A stretch of 64,000 bases of DNA from Sphingomonas bacterium (lineage in GTDB: Bacteria > Pseudomonadota > Alphaproteobacteria > Sphingomonadales > Sphingomonadaceae), in NCBI RefSeq assembly GCF_903642285.1, contig NZ_CAHJWJ010000011.1, positions 1 through 64,000 on the forward strand. The letters run 5' to 3'. The notes below the pieces were generated by a model. It did not search any database and had not been told where the DNA came from. It saw nothing but the letters and a program-made list of their open reading frames with translations. The position numbers and the translations under genes were made by a program. Positions 51,834-59,820 of this stretch are shown here, piece after piece. Within the stretch, counting starts at the first letter, position 1. Every line of letters starts with the position of its first letter.

Positions 51834-52729
51834 GATTCGGTCTCCAGTGCGTTCAGCCCCGCGAGCGCGGCGGCGTCGCCATCGACTAGTTCGACGGCGA
51901 TGGCATATCCGGCGAACGTGCGGCGGTAGCGTTCGGTAAGCCGGGGATCCCCGACCAGCGCAATCCGGCCCGTCGGCGGTTCGTCGTGCAAGGCCTCCGC
52001 GATCTCGCCGCCGATCAGCAGGCCGGAGAGATAGCCAAGCGCCCAGCCATGCGACCGGCCTTCCAGCAGTTGTGCGCTCCGTGCCTCGAACAGCGCACCG
52101 ATCACTCGCCCCGACCGGGACCGATCGAGCCCATGCGCAAAGCCGATGTCCTCTTCGCCCGGATCGACGGTCGAGCCGGCGGCAGCACGCGCCAGGATCG
52201 AATGATCGCGAAGCGACGCGAACAATTCGCCCGTGAGATAGGTGCGAAAACCGGTGATTCGACCGTCCTCGATCGTCGTCCATTTGCTGTGCGTGCCGGG
52301 CAGGATCACGCGGTGCCGTCCGTCGGCGAGCCGGGGGTCGAGCGCGACCGCGCCGAAGGTCTGCGTCTCCTCGCCGCGCATCACGTCGGGGACGCCGGCC
52401 TTCGTGGCCAGTCCGGCCAGGATCGCCACTGGGATGTCGTCGAGCGCCAGCCGCGCCGCACCGGTGATCCATGTCGCCTGGTCGGCGGGGCATTCGACAT
52501 AGGGCACCTCGACCCAGCCGTTGCGCGATCCCACCATTCCGCACAGTGCGATCGCCGACGGATCGCCAGCCGCGCGCCATTGGGCGAGCGTCTCGCGCAA
52601 TACCGCCTCGGGCGGTGTGCCGGCAGTCCCGATCCCCGGTGCCTCGCACCGATCGGTCACCACGCCCGACTCGATCCGGAACAGCCGCAGCCGGCTCGTC
52701 CCCCAATCGCCGACGACTCGGTAGCTCAT
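51830..52729 (-). CDS. dgoK: 2-Dehydro-3-deoxygalactonokinase
   Basis: This 299-residue sugar-acid kinase phosphorylates 2-keto-3-deoxygalactonate. The DgoK fold is visible: N-terminal phosphate loop VGDWGTSRLRLFR, SAIALCGMVGSRNGWVEVPYV, DVMRGEETQTFGA, VILPGTHSKWTTIEDG and SHGWALGYLSGLLIGGEI. It is overlapped by 4 bases at both ends (lactonase before, aldolase after), giving a three-gene coupled unit. Confidence 0.92.
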   Translation of the reverse strand: MSYRVVGDWGTSRLRLFRIESGVVTDRCEAPGIGTAGTPPEAVLRETLAQWRAAGDPSAIALCGMVGSRNGWVEVPYVECPADQATWITGAARLALDDIPVAILAGLATKAGVPDVMRGEETQTFGAVALDPRLADGRHRVILPGTHSKWTTIEDGRITGFRTYLTGELFASLRDHSILARAAAGSTVDPGEEDIGFAHGLDRSRSGRVIGALFEARSAQLLEGRSHGWALGYLSGLLIGGEIAEALHDEPPTGRIALVGDPRLTERYRRTFAGYAIAVELVDGDAAALAGLNALETES

Positions 52730-53643
52730 CGTGCGATCCTGACCGGCGTGATCGGGATGCCCGGCACCGGCGCGTCGAACGCGAACAGCCCGCCGGCCAG
52801 GGGTTGCGCGGCGAGTTCCACGTCCGACAACCCAGCGCGGGCGGTCGTGACGAAGGCGGTCCGCAGGTCGGGGCCACCGAACGCGACCTTGGTGACGTTT
52901 GCGCACGGGAAGGCGACCGTCGCCAGCAACGTTCCGTCGGGCCCATAGCGTCGGACCTGCCACCCGCCCCAAAGGGCCACCCAGACGCACCCTTCCGAAT
53001 CGATCGACGCGCCGTCCGGATGCCCGTCCTCGGGCGCTATCGTCACGAACGGTTCGCCGTCGAGCAGCCGGTCGGTGGCGGCGATGTCGAACCGCGTGAT
53101 GACGCCGGCGACGGTATCGACGTGATAGAGAAAGCGGCCGTCCGGACTGATCGCGGGGCCATTGGTTATGATGCTTTCGCCGCCCGCCACGGTGATCGTT
53201 CCGCCGTCGAAAAGATGGACCGCCCCGGTGACCTTCGTCTCGCCGTCGTCCATCGTCCCGAACCACAGCCGGCCGGACGGATCGACCGCGGCATCGTTGG
53301 TGCGATTATGCGCAGGCATGTCGATCGTCGCGACCGGGTCGCCAAGCGTTCCGTCGCGCACGATATGCAACCCGTCGCCGCTGCCGACGATCAGCCCCCC
53401 GTCATCGGTCGGCAACACGAAGCTGGGGCGACCGCCGACCGCGACCGTCGATCCGTGACCGGTCGCCGGATCGTAGCGATGGAGCGCGCCCTGCTTGATG
53501 TCGACGAACCACAACGCAGCATCGTCGGCGATCCAGGCAGGACCTTCGCCGAGTGTCGCCGCGACGGGCCAGATCAGGCGACTGAGCAGTTCATCCTCCT
53601 GGTCTTCAGTAAGGCTAAGCACTCGACAGGTCCGATCGATCAT
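52726..53643 (-). CDS. SMP-30/gluconolactonase-family sugar lactonase
   Basis: This 305-residue beta-propeller lactonase would open the aldono-lactone made by a sugar dehydrogenase. Family motifs: WPVAATLGEGPAWIADDAAL with the first metal Glu, NDAAVDPSGRLWFGTMD, NGPAISPDGRFLYHVDT and GHPDGASIDSEGCVWVAL, which hold the Asn and Asp ligands. The ATG at 53643 gives about 18 extra N-terminal residues (MIDRTCRVLSLTEDQEDE) before the family begins, so the true start is uncertain. It is first in the lactonase-dgoK-dgoA unit. Confidence 0.87.
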   Translation of the reverse strand: MIDRTCRVLSLTEDQEDELLSRLIWPVAATLGEGPAWIADDAALWFVDIKQGALHRYDPATGHGSTVAVGGRPSFVLPTDDGGLIVGSGDGLHIVRDGTLGDPVATIDMPAHNRTNDAAVDPSGRLWFGTMDDGETKVTGAVHLFDGGTITVAGGESIITNGPAISPDGRFLYHVDTVAGVITRFDIAATDRLLDGEPFVTIAPEDGHPDGASIDSEGCVWVALWGGWQVRRYGPDGTLLATVAFPCANVTKVAFGGPDLRTAFVTTARAGLSDVELAAQPLAGGLFAFDAPVPGIPITPVRIAR

Positions 53644-53734
53644 AATTACCGGCGCAGGGCGGGTTTCGCGTACGGCGTCGCGATCTTCGGGCTCGCGCAA
53701 TATGTCTCGCGTGACAAGGTGGGGGCCGGGCCCA

Positions 53735-53754
53735 GGAATACCACCGATTATTCC
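53735..53754. promoter_or_regulatory. Candidate operator in the divergent sugar-acid promoter region
   Basis: GGAATA-N8-TATTCC is a perfect interrupted palindrome in the 317-base gap between the divergent lactonase and dehydratase genes. It is a plausible binding site for a dimeric regulator controlling both directions. No regulator gene is adjacent. I see no gene in the rest of the gap (53644-53960). Confidence 0.35.
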
Positions 53755-53960
53755 CGGCGTCGAAGGATCTGCCCTGGTGGGCGATCGACGCGTCGTCGAA
53801 TCGCGGCGCTCGTCGCATCGACCGCATCGAGGATCAATTCGATCACGACGATCTTCACGCTCGATCAGGCTCCCCGACTATTGTGTTATCGCTCGATGCC
53901 ATGACCTATAAGCCTGGTTCGTAATTCCTGCGCTCCGGCTCCATCGATCACGAGGTCAAG

Positions 53961-55751
53961 ATGTCCGACACCCCGACGCTCCGCAGCAAGGCGTGGTTCG
54001 ACAATCCCGCCAATGTCGACATGACCGCGCTGTATATCGAACGCTATCTGAATTTCGGGCTCAGCCAGACCGAACTGCAATCCGGCCGGCCGATCATCGG
54101 GATCGCGCAGACGGGCAGCGACCTCAGCCCGTGCAATCGCCATCATCTGGTACTCGCCGAACGCGTGCGTGAAGGGATTCGCGACGCAGGCGGGATCGCG
54201 ATCGAATTCCCCGTCCACCCCATCCAGGAAACCGGCAAGCGCCCGACAGCGGCGCTCGATCGCAACCTGGCCTATCTCAGCCTGGTCGAGACGCTTTACG
54301 GGTATCCCCTAGACGGCGTGGTGCTGACGATCGGCTGCGACAAGACGACGCCCGCCTGCCTGATGGCGGCGGCGACGGTGAATACCCCGGCGATCGCGCT
54401 GTCGGTCGGCCCGATGCTGAACGGCTGGCACAAGGGCAAACGCACCGGTTCGGGCACGATCGTGTGGAAGGCGCGCGAGATGCTGGCGGCGGGCGAGATC
54501 GACGCGGCGGGCTTCGTCAAGCTCGTGGCCTCGTCCGCGCCATCGACCGGATATTGCAACACGATGGGCACCGCGACGACGATGAACAGCCTTGCCGAAG
54601 CGCTGGGGATGCAGCTGCCCGGATCGGCGGCGATTCCGGCACCGTACCGTGATCGGCAGGAAATGGCCTATGAGACGGGCAAGCGGATCGTCGCGATGGT
54701 GCGCGAGGATCTTAAGCCGTCCGACATCATGACGCGCGACGCCTTTCTGAACGCCATCCGGGTCAACTCCGCGATCGGCGGATCGACCAACGCGCCGATC
54801 CATCTTGCCGCCATCGCCCGGCACATCGGGGTCGACCTGTCGATCGACGATTGGCAGGAACATGGCCTCGATATACCGTTGCTCGTCAATCTGCAGCCGG
54901 CGGGCGAATATCTGGGCGAGGATTTCTACCACGCGGGTGGTGTGCCTGCGGTGGTCGCGCAGCTGATCGAACAGGGACTGATCGCCGAGGACGCGATGAC
55001 GGCGAACGGCCGGACCATCGGCGAGAATTGCCGCGGTGTCGCGATCGAGGACGAACGAGTCATCCGCCCCTTCGCCACGCCGTTGATGGCGGCGGCGGGC
55101 TTCGTCGTGCTGCGCGGCAATCTGTTCGACGCCGCGATCATGAAGACCAGCGTGATCTCGCCGGAATTCCGGGCCCGCTATCTGACGAACCCCGACGATC
55201 CCGAAGCGTTCGAGGGGCCGGCGATCGTGTTCGACGGACCGGAGGATTATCACCACCGGATCGACGACCCCGCGCTCGGCATCACCACCGAAACGCTGAT
55301 GTTCATCCGCGGCGCGGGGCCGATCGGCTATCCCGGCGGGGCGGAGGTCGTGAACATGCGCCCGCCCGCCTATCTGATCCGCGAGGGCGTCCATGCGCTG
55401 CCCTGCATCGGCGACGGGCGGCAATCGGGCACGAGCGGGTCGCCGTCGATCCTGAACGCTTCGCCGGAAGCGGCAGCGATGGGCGGCCTGGCGCTGCTTC
55501 GGACGGGCGACCGCGTGCGGATCGACCTCGGTCGCGGGACCGCCGATGTGCTGATCCCCGACGATGAACTGGCCGAACGTCGCCGCGTGCTGGTCGAGGC
55601 CGGCGGCTATCGCTATCCCGAATCGCAGACACCATGGCAGCAGATCCAGCGGTCGCTGGTCGGCCAGTTCGATACCGGCGCGATCCTGGAAGGGGCCGAA
55701 ACCTATCAGCGGGTCGCGCAGACCCGTGGCTTGCCGCGTGACAGCCACTGA
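53961..55751 (+). CDS. IlvD/Edd-family sugar-acid dehydratase
   Basis: This 596-residue Fe-S dehydratase has cluster-linked cysteines in [22 protein letters not shown] and [14 protein letters not shown], and the Mg/substrate stretches [15 protein letters not shown] and [16 protein letters not shown]. The length and the [21 protein letters not shown] region fit pentonate/galactonate dehydratases (L-arabonate, D-xylonate, D-galactonate) rather than IlvD. With the lactonase, dgoK and dgoA it completes the middle of a De Ley-Doudoroff path. A sugar dehydrogenase is not present in the window. Confidence 0.9.
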   Translation: MSDTPTLRSKAWFDNPANVDMTALYIERYLNFGLSQTELQSGRPIIGIAQTGSDLSPCNRHHLVLAERVREGIRDAGGIAIEFPVHPIQETGKRPTAALDRNLAYLSLVETLYGYPLDGVVLTIGCDKTTPACLMAAATVNTPAIALSVGPMLNGWHKGKRTGSGTIVWKAREMLAAGEIDAAGFVKLVASSAPSTGYCNTMGTATTMNSLAEALGMQLPGSAAIPAPYRDRQEMAYETGKRIVAMVREDLKPSDIMTRDAFLNAIRVNSAIGGSTNAPIHLAAIARHIGVDLSIDDWQEHGLDIPLLVNLQPAGEYLGEDFYHAGGVPAVVAQLIEQGLIAEDAMTANGRTIGENCRGVAIEDERVIRPFATPLMAAAGFVVLRGNLFDAAIMKTSVISPEFRARYLTNPDDPEAFEGPAIVFDGPEDYHHRIDDPALGITTETLMFIRGAGPIGYPGGAEVVNMRPPAYLIREGVHALPCIGDGRQSGTSGSPSILNASPEAAAMGGLALLRTGDRVRIDLGRGTADVLIPDDELAERRRVLVEAGGYRYPESQTPWQQIQRSLVGQFDTGAILEGAETYQRVAQTRGLPRDSH

Positions 55752-55800
55752 CACCATGGCGGCGCACCGCGCGTCGGACCCGACCTACGCAGGCGTTCGC

Positions 55801-57033
55801 TCAGGCCGCCGTGCCGAGCGCATAGTGGCGGCAATGGTCGAGATACCCCGCCTCGTGGCTGGCGGCGAGATCGACGACGCTCTGCCACAGCCAGGACGGC
55901 GCATCGATCGCAAGGTCGCCGTGGTCGCGCAGTGCGGATCGCCATTCTCGGCGCTGGCCATCGTCCATCTGCCGCGCATGCGCCTTGCCAACGACATAGG
56001 CGAGGTAGCGTGCCGCCCTCACCGCCTGCGAATGCGAGAATTGCTCGACCTCCAGCTTCAGGTCCTGCGGGGCGAGTTCGCGGATGAACATCGATCGGCC
56101 CAGCAACGTCGCCGCGATCATCCGGTCGCCCAGATGCGGCGAAAGCGCGCGCGCACCGGCAACGACGCGCTGGGCCTCGTCCGCGGGCATCTGCGCACCG
56201 CCCGCGACCGGTGCCACCGGCGCGACCGCTTCCTTCAGATCGACCAGCGCATAATCGCTTCGCCCCTTCGCGCCCTTGATCGACAACAATACGGCGTAGC
56301 GCAGCAGGCCGAGCGAGCTGCAGCCCTTCATCCAGTAAGCCGCATCGACCAGCCGGACGTCGCAGTCATGGCTGTCGGGACTGAGCGACAGGATCTGCCG
56401 CTTGATGTCCGGGTCCGCGACCAGCGCGGTCAATGCGGCGCGTTCGTCGTCGTCGATCGCCCAGAATTTCTTGCCGAGCGGAATGCACGGGTCGGTGCCG
56501 TCGATCCGTTCCTTCGCCAGATGACGCCAGCGCCGTCCCATCGCGCGACGCTTGACCATGCGGACGACATCGGGTTCGGGACCGGGATCGGCGTCGTTTG
56601 CGCTTCGTCGAGCAAGCGCATCGCCATAGCCGTCGACCATTTCCTCGATCATCCGCGCGGTCGCAACGCCGGGCAGGTCCGATCCGCGCGCTGCGGTCGC
56701 CAGCGATAGCCCAAGCCGGATAAGGTCATGCGCGGGATTGCCGATCACGGTCTGGTCGAGGTCGCGGATCTGCACCTCGACATCGCCCTCGCCGTTCGAC
56801 AGCGGACCGAGATTGCCGAGATGGCAATCGCCGCAAATCCAGATCGACGGCCCGACCGGGATGCGGGCCGACACGGGCGACGCCGCCAGCCATTCATAGA
56901 ATTTGACCGTATTGCCGCGCACATAGGCATGGGCGGAGCGCGCCATCTTCAGCGCGCGGGCGGTATCCAGAACCGCAGCGCGATCGGAATGTGTTGAAGG
57001 TGTCATGATCGGGTCCGTCAGCGGATGGGACAT
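55801..57033 (-). CDS. DUF2252 family protein
   Basis: This 410-residue protein has a kinase-like (aminoglycoside-phosphotransferase-like) fold, judged from ICGDCHLGNLGPLSNGEGDVEVQIRDLDQTVIGNPAHDLIRL, where the H-x-G-N and D-x-D patterns resemble catalytic loops. DUF2252 proteins have no established role. The start is either 57033 or the Met at 57006. It is convergent with the dehydratase and follows the glf fusion on the same strand after 272 bases in which I see no gene. Confidence 0.85.
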   Translation of the reverse strand: MSHPLTDPIMTPSTHSDRAAVLDTARALKMARSAHAYVRGNTVKFYEWLAASPVSARIPVGPSIWICGDCHLGNLGPLSNGEGDVEVQIRDLDQTVIGNPAHDLIRLGLSLATAARGSDLPGVATARMIEEMVDGYGDALARRSANDADPGPEPDVVRMVKRRAMGRRWRHLAKERIDGTDPCIPLGKKFWAIDDDERAALTALVADPDIKRQILSLSPDSHDCDVRLVDAAYWMKGCSSLGLLRYAVLLSIKGAKGRSDYALVDLKEAVAPVAPVAGGAQMPADEAQRVVAGARALSPHLGDRMIAATLLGRSMFIRELAPQDLKLEVEQFSHSQAVRAARYLAYVVGKAHARQMDDGQRREWRSALRDHGDLAIDAPSWLWQSVVDLAASHEAGYLDHCRHYALGTAA

Positions 57034-57294
57034 GTCCGACGCCCTGCAGCGGGACTGTCCGAGCAGAATAAGATTGCGTCTAGCCTATATCCGACGGGAG
57101 GGGAAAAGCATCCGGTGTCTGTCGCCACCGTGCTTATTGCCGGAACGGACAAACCCGGCATGTCGCGCGCTGCAAGGTTCGACGCCGAGTTCAGACACCG
57201 GCAACGACCGACGACCACGCGCACATTCAGACGATCGGCTACCGGCACCGCGCCGTCGTTCCGCGACACGCCCGTCGCCCGTGTCTCTGGTTGG

Positions 57295-57319
57295 GCTACG
57301 CTACGCTACGCTACGCTGC
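57295..57319. repeat. 5-bp tandem repeat across the stop codon of the glf fusion
   Basis: Four exact copies of GCTAC (57295-57314) are followed by GCTGC. On the minus strand this reads (GTAGC)4 and contains the TAG stop of the fusion gene at 57306-57308. The repeat unit is not a multiple of three, so a gain or loss would shift the frame of the final codons. Confidence 0.85.
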
Positions 57320-59618
57320 GACTGGTCACCGGCGATTCTTCTTCCTGCCAATCGTTCGCCAGACGGCGGTAGGTCGACAGCGCCTGCCCGACCACCTGGT
57401 CCATGTTGTAATAGCGGTACGTCGCCAACCGCCCAACGAAACTGACACCCGGTTCGGCCAGCGCCAGCGCCTCGTAACGCTTGTACAGCGCCTGGTTCTC
57501 GTCGCGCGGGATCGGGTAATAGGGGTCGCCATCGGCGCACGGAAATTCATGCGTGATGCTGGTTTTTGCCGAGGTCTGCCCGGTCAGGTGCTTATATTCG
57601 GTGATCCGCGTATAGGGCAGGTCTTCGCTCGGATAATTCACCGTAGCGACCGACTGAAGCCATTCCATGTCCAGCGTCGCGTGCTGGAACCGCAGCGATC
57701 GGTACGGCAGCTTGCCGTAACGATGTCCGAAATATTCGTCGATCGGCCCGGTAAAGACGAGATGGTCGTGCGGATAGGCATCGCGCACCTGGCGATAGTC
57801 GACGCCGAGCAGCACATCGATATTCGGATGATCGAGCATCCGCTCGAACATCCTGGTATAGCCGTCGCGCGGCATTGCCTGAAAACTGTCGGTGAAATAG
57901 CGATCGTCGGCGTTGCTGCGCGTCGGCACCCGCGCAGTGACGGATTTGTCGAGTTCGGACGGGTCCATCCCCCATTGCTTTCGGGTATAGCCCTGGAAGA
58001 ACGTCTCGTAGAGCTCGCGACCGACCTTGGAGATCACGACATCGGCGGAGGTGCGGATCGGATCAACGGGTTCCGCGCGGCCGGCGAGGAACGCGTCGAC
58101 ATCGGCGTCGGTCCGCAGATCGAGGTCGTACAACGCGTTCAGCGTCGTCCGGTTGATCGGCATCGGTACCAGTTTACCGTCCACGTCCGACAGCACACGG
58201 TGCTCATACGGCCGCCATTCGGTAAAGCGCGACAGATAGTCGAAGATGTCCTGCGAGTTGGTGTGGAAGATGTGCGGCCCATATTGGTGGATCAGCACGC
58301 CGGCATCATCCAGCCGATCGAACGCATTGCCGGCCACGTGAGGACGACGGTCCACGACCAGCACCCGCTTCCCCCCGTCACGCGCCAAGCGTTCCGCCAT
58401 CACCGCACCGGCGAACCCGGCACCGACGACCATGACGTCGTACCGCTCGCGCCGTGCTGGCCATGTAACGGGGGAAACGACAGCCTCGATGCGGTCATGG
58501 ACGGTGATCTGCGTAGCGATCAATGCGGACATCTCCAGCGCCGTGCTGCTCCACGATCCGCGCCCGATGTGCGCATCCGCGGCATCGCGCCAGGCGAAGT
58601 CTCCGCTGCTACGCAATGCCAGCGCCCTGTCGCACGCGGCGATGAAGGCCTCCGGCGTGGCGGCGATGCCGACCGCTTCGAGATCGCCATAGTGGCGAAC
58701 GACATCGACGACCGGCGTCGATACGACCGGGCAACCCGCGGCCAGATATTCCGGCGTCTTGGTCGGGCTGATGAAACGAGTCGCCGCGTTGATCGCGAAC
58801 GGCATCAGCGCGACGTCCCACCCCGCCATATAGTCGGGCAATGCGCTGTAGCTCTTGCCGCCGAGATAATGGATGTTCGGCCGCCGCGGCAGATCGCTCT
58901 CGCTGATCTTCACGACCGGTCCGATCACCACCAGCGACCAGTTCGGTCGCGCATCGGCGATGGCGGCGAGCAGATCGAGATCCATCCGCTCATCGATGAC
59001 CCCGCAAAAACCGAGCCGGGGGCGCGGAATGTCCGCCTGATCCACGGGATCGTCCATCGTGTCGCGGGCACGGGCGAAATGCGGCGCGTCGATGCTGGAC
59101 GGAAATGCATGGACGTTGGAATGGCGATCACGCTTCGCCTCGTAGAGGCTCGTGCCGCCGGTGAAGACGATATCCGCCTTCTCCAGCAACGCCCGTTCCC
59201 GCGCCAGCAATTCAGGAGGCGCGTTCTTGAACGCGGAAAGTTCGTCCATGCAATCATAGACGGTGCAATCCGCACGAACATGATCCGAAAAAGACAGCAT
59301 CATCGGAGTATAGTACCAGCGAACCAAAGGTCCTTTGATCCCTTTCACGATGCCATCAAGCAGCGTCGACAATTCCATGTCTTCGCAATTGCGGTTATCA
59401 GGATCGAGTTCCGGCACGAGGATCGTGATGCTGCTATCGGGGCAGACCTCGCGTCGAAGGCGGCTGTTGCCCAGCCCTTCCACGTAAACAGGCTCTTCCC
59501 AAAACAGCACATGGTGCTCGAGCGCGAACCGCGACATCAGATGTTGAGGACGCTGGAATACGAAGGACCATCGCAAATGACTGAAACAGATCAAGGTCGG
59601 GCGCATATCGTCGGTCAT
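57306..59618 (-). CDS. glf: Fusion: TuaH-like glycosyltransferase and UDP-galactopyranose mutase
   Basis: The protein has 770 residues from the ATG at 59618. Residues 1-385 are a GT-B glycosyltransferase: FSHLRWSFVFQRPQHLMSRF at the start, PRLGFCGVIDERMDLDLL, and FISPTKTPEYLAAGCPVVST (nucleotide-sugar site). From about 393 a complete Glf follows: FAD fold VMVVGAGFAGAVMAERLA, HQYGPHIFHT, RKQWGMDPSEL and the C-terminal FVGRLATYRYYNMDQVV. Glf turns UDP-galactopyranose into UDP-galactofuranose, so the fused transferase may use UDP-Galf. It is divergent from another fusion gene. Confidence 0.9.
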   Translation of the reverse strand: MTDDMRPTLICFSHLRWSFVFQRPQHLMSRFALEHHVLFWEEPVYVEGLGNSRLRREVCPDSSITILVPELDPDNRNCEDMELSTLLDGIVKGIKGPLVRWYYTPMMLSFSDHVRADCTVYDCMDELSAFKNAPPELLARERALLEKADIVFTGGTSLYEAKRDRHSNVHAFPSSIDAPHFARARDTMDDPVDQADIPRPRLGFCGVIDERMDLDLLAAIADARPNWSLVVIGPVVKISESDLPRRPNIHYLGGKSYSALPDYMAGWDVALMPFAINAATRFISPTKTPEYLAAGCPVVSTPVVDVVRHYGDLEAVGIAATPEAFIAACDRALALRSSGDFAWRDAADAHIGRGSWSSTALEMSALIATQITVHDRIEAVVSPVTWPARRERYDVMVVGAGFAGAVMAERLARDGGKRVLVVDRRPHVAGNAFDRLDDAGVLIHQYGPHIFHTNSQDIFDYLSRFTEWRPYEHRVLSDVDGKLVPMPINRTTLNALYDLDLRTDADVDAFLAGRAEPVDPIRTSADVVISKVGRELYETFFQGYTRKQWGMDPSELDKSVTARVPTRSNADDRYFTDSFQAMPRDGYTRMFERMLDHPNIDVLLGVDYRQVRDAYPHDHLVFTGPIDEYFGHRYGKLPYRSLRFQHATLDMEWLQSVATVNYPSEDLPYTRITEYKHLTGQTSAKTSITHEFPCADGDPYYPIPRDENQALYKRYEALALAEPGVSFVGRLATYRYYNMDQVVGQALSTYRRLANDWQEEESPVTSRSVA

Positions 59619-59820
59619 GGGCAACTGGGTAACGACGTCATTTATCGGCGAAATCTGCGCAGTCACTGATGGGCTCCCCGCTGTAATATCATTGTAGTAA
59701 CATTTCGTGGTGATCGAACGTTCCGATGAAACACCGCCCCATAACATGGGTAAGTGCGATTACGGGAACGATGAAATGACCGGCCCGTTTGAGGCGTCAA
59801 GGTCGAAAAGGGAAAACCGC
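59619..59820. promoter_or_regulatory. Divergent promoter region of the two fusion genes
   Basis: This 202-base spacer is visibly more AT-rich than its surroundings around 59680-59710 (TGTAATATCATTGTAGTAAC). It must carry the promoters for both genes unless longer starts are used (59747 for the minus gene, 59707 or 59776 for the plus gene). I cannot name specific sigma elements. Confidence 0.4.

Noticed and set aside
53701..53960. A possible regulator gene between the lactonase and dehydratase genes
   Set aside because: No frame long enough or protein-like is present; only a palindrome is reported there.
57291..59669. A 792-codon plus-strand frame opposite the glf fusion
   Set aside because: It is antisense to a clearly conserved two-domain protein and has no recognisable motif of its own.
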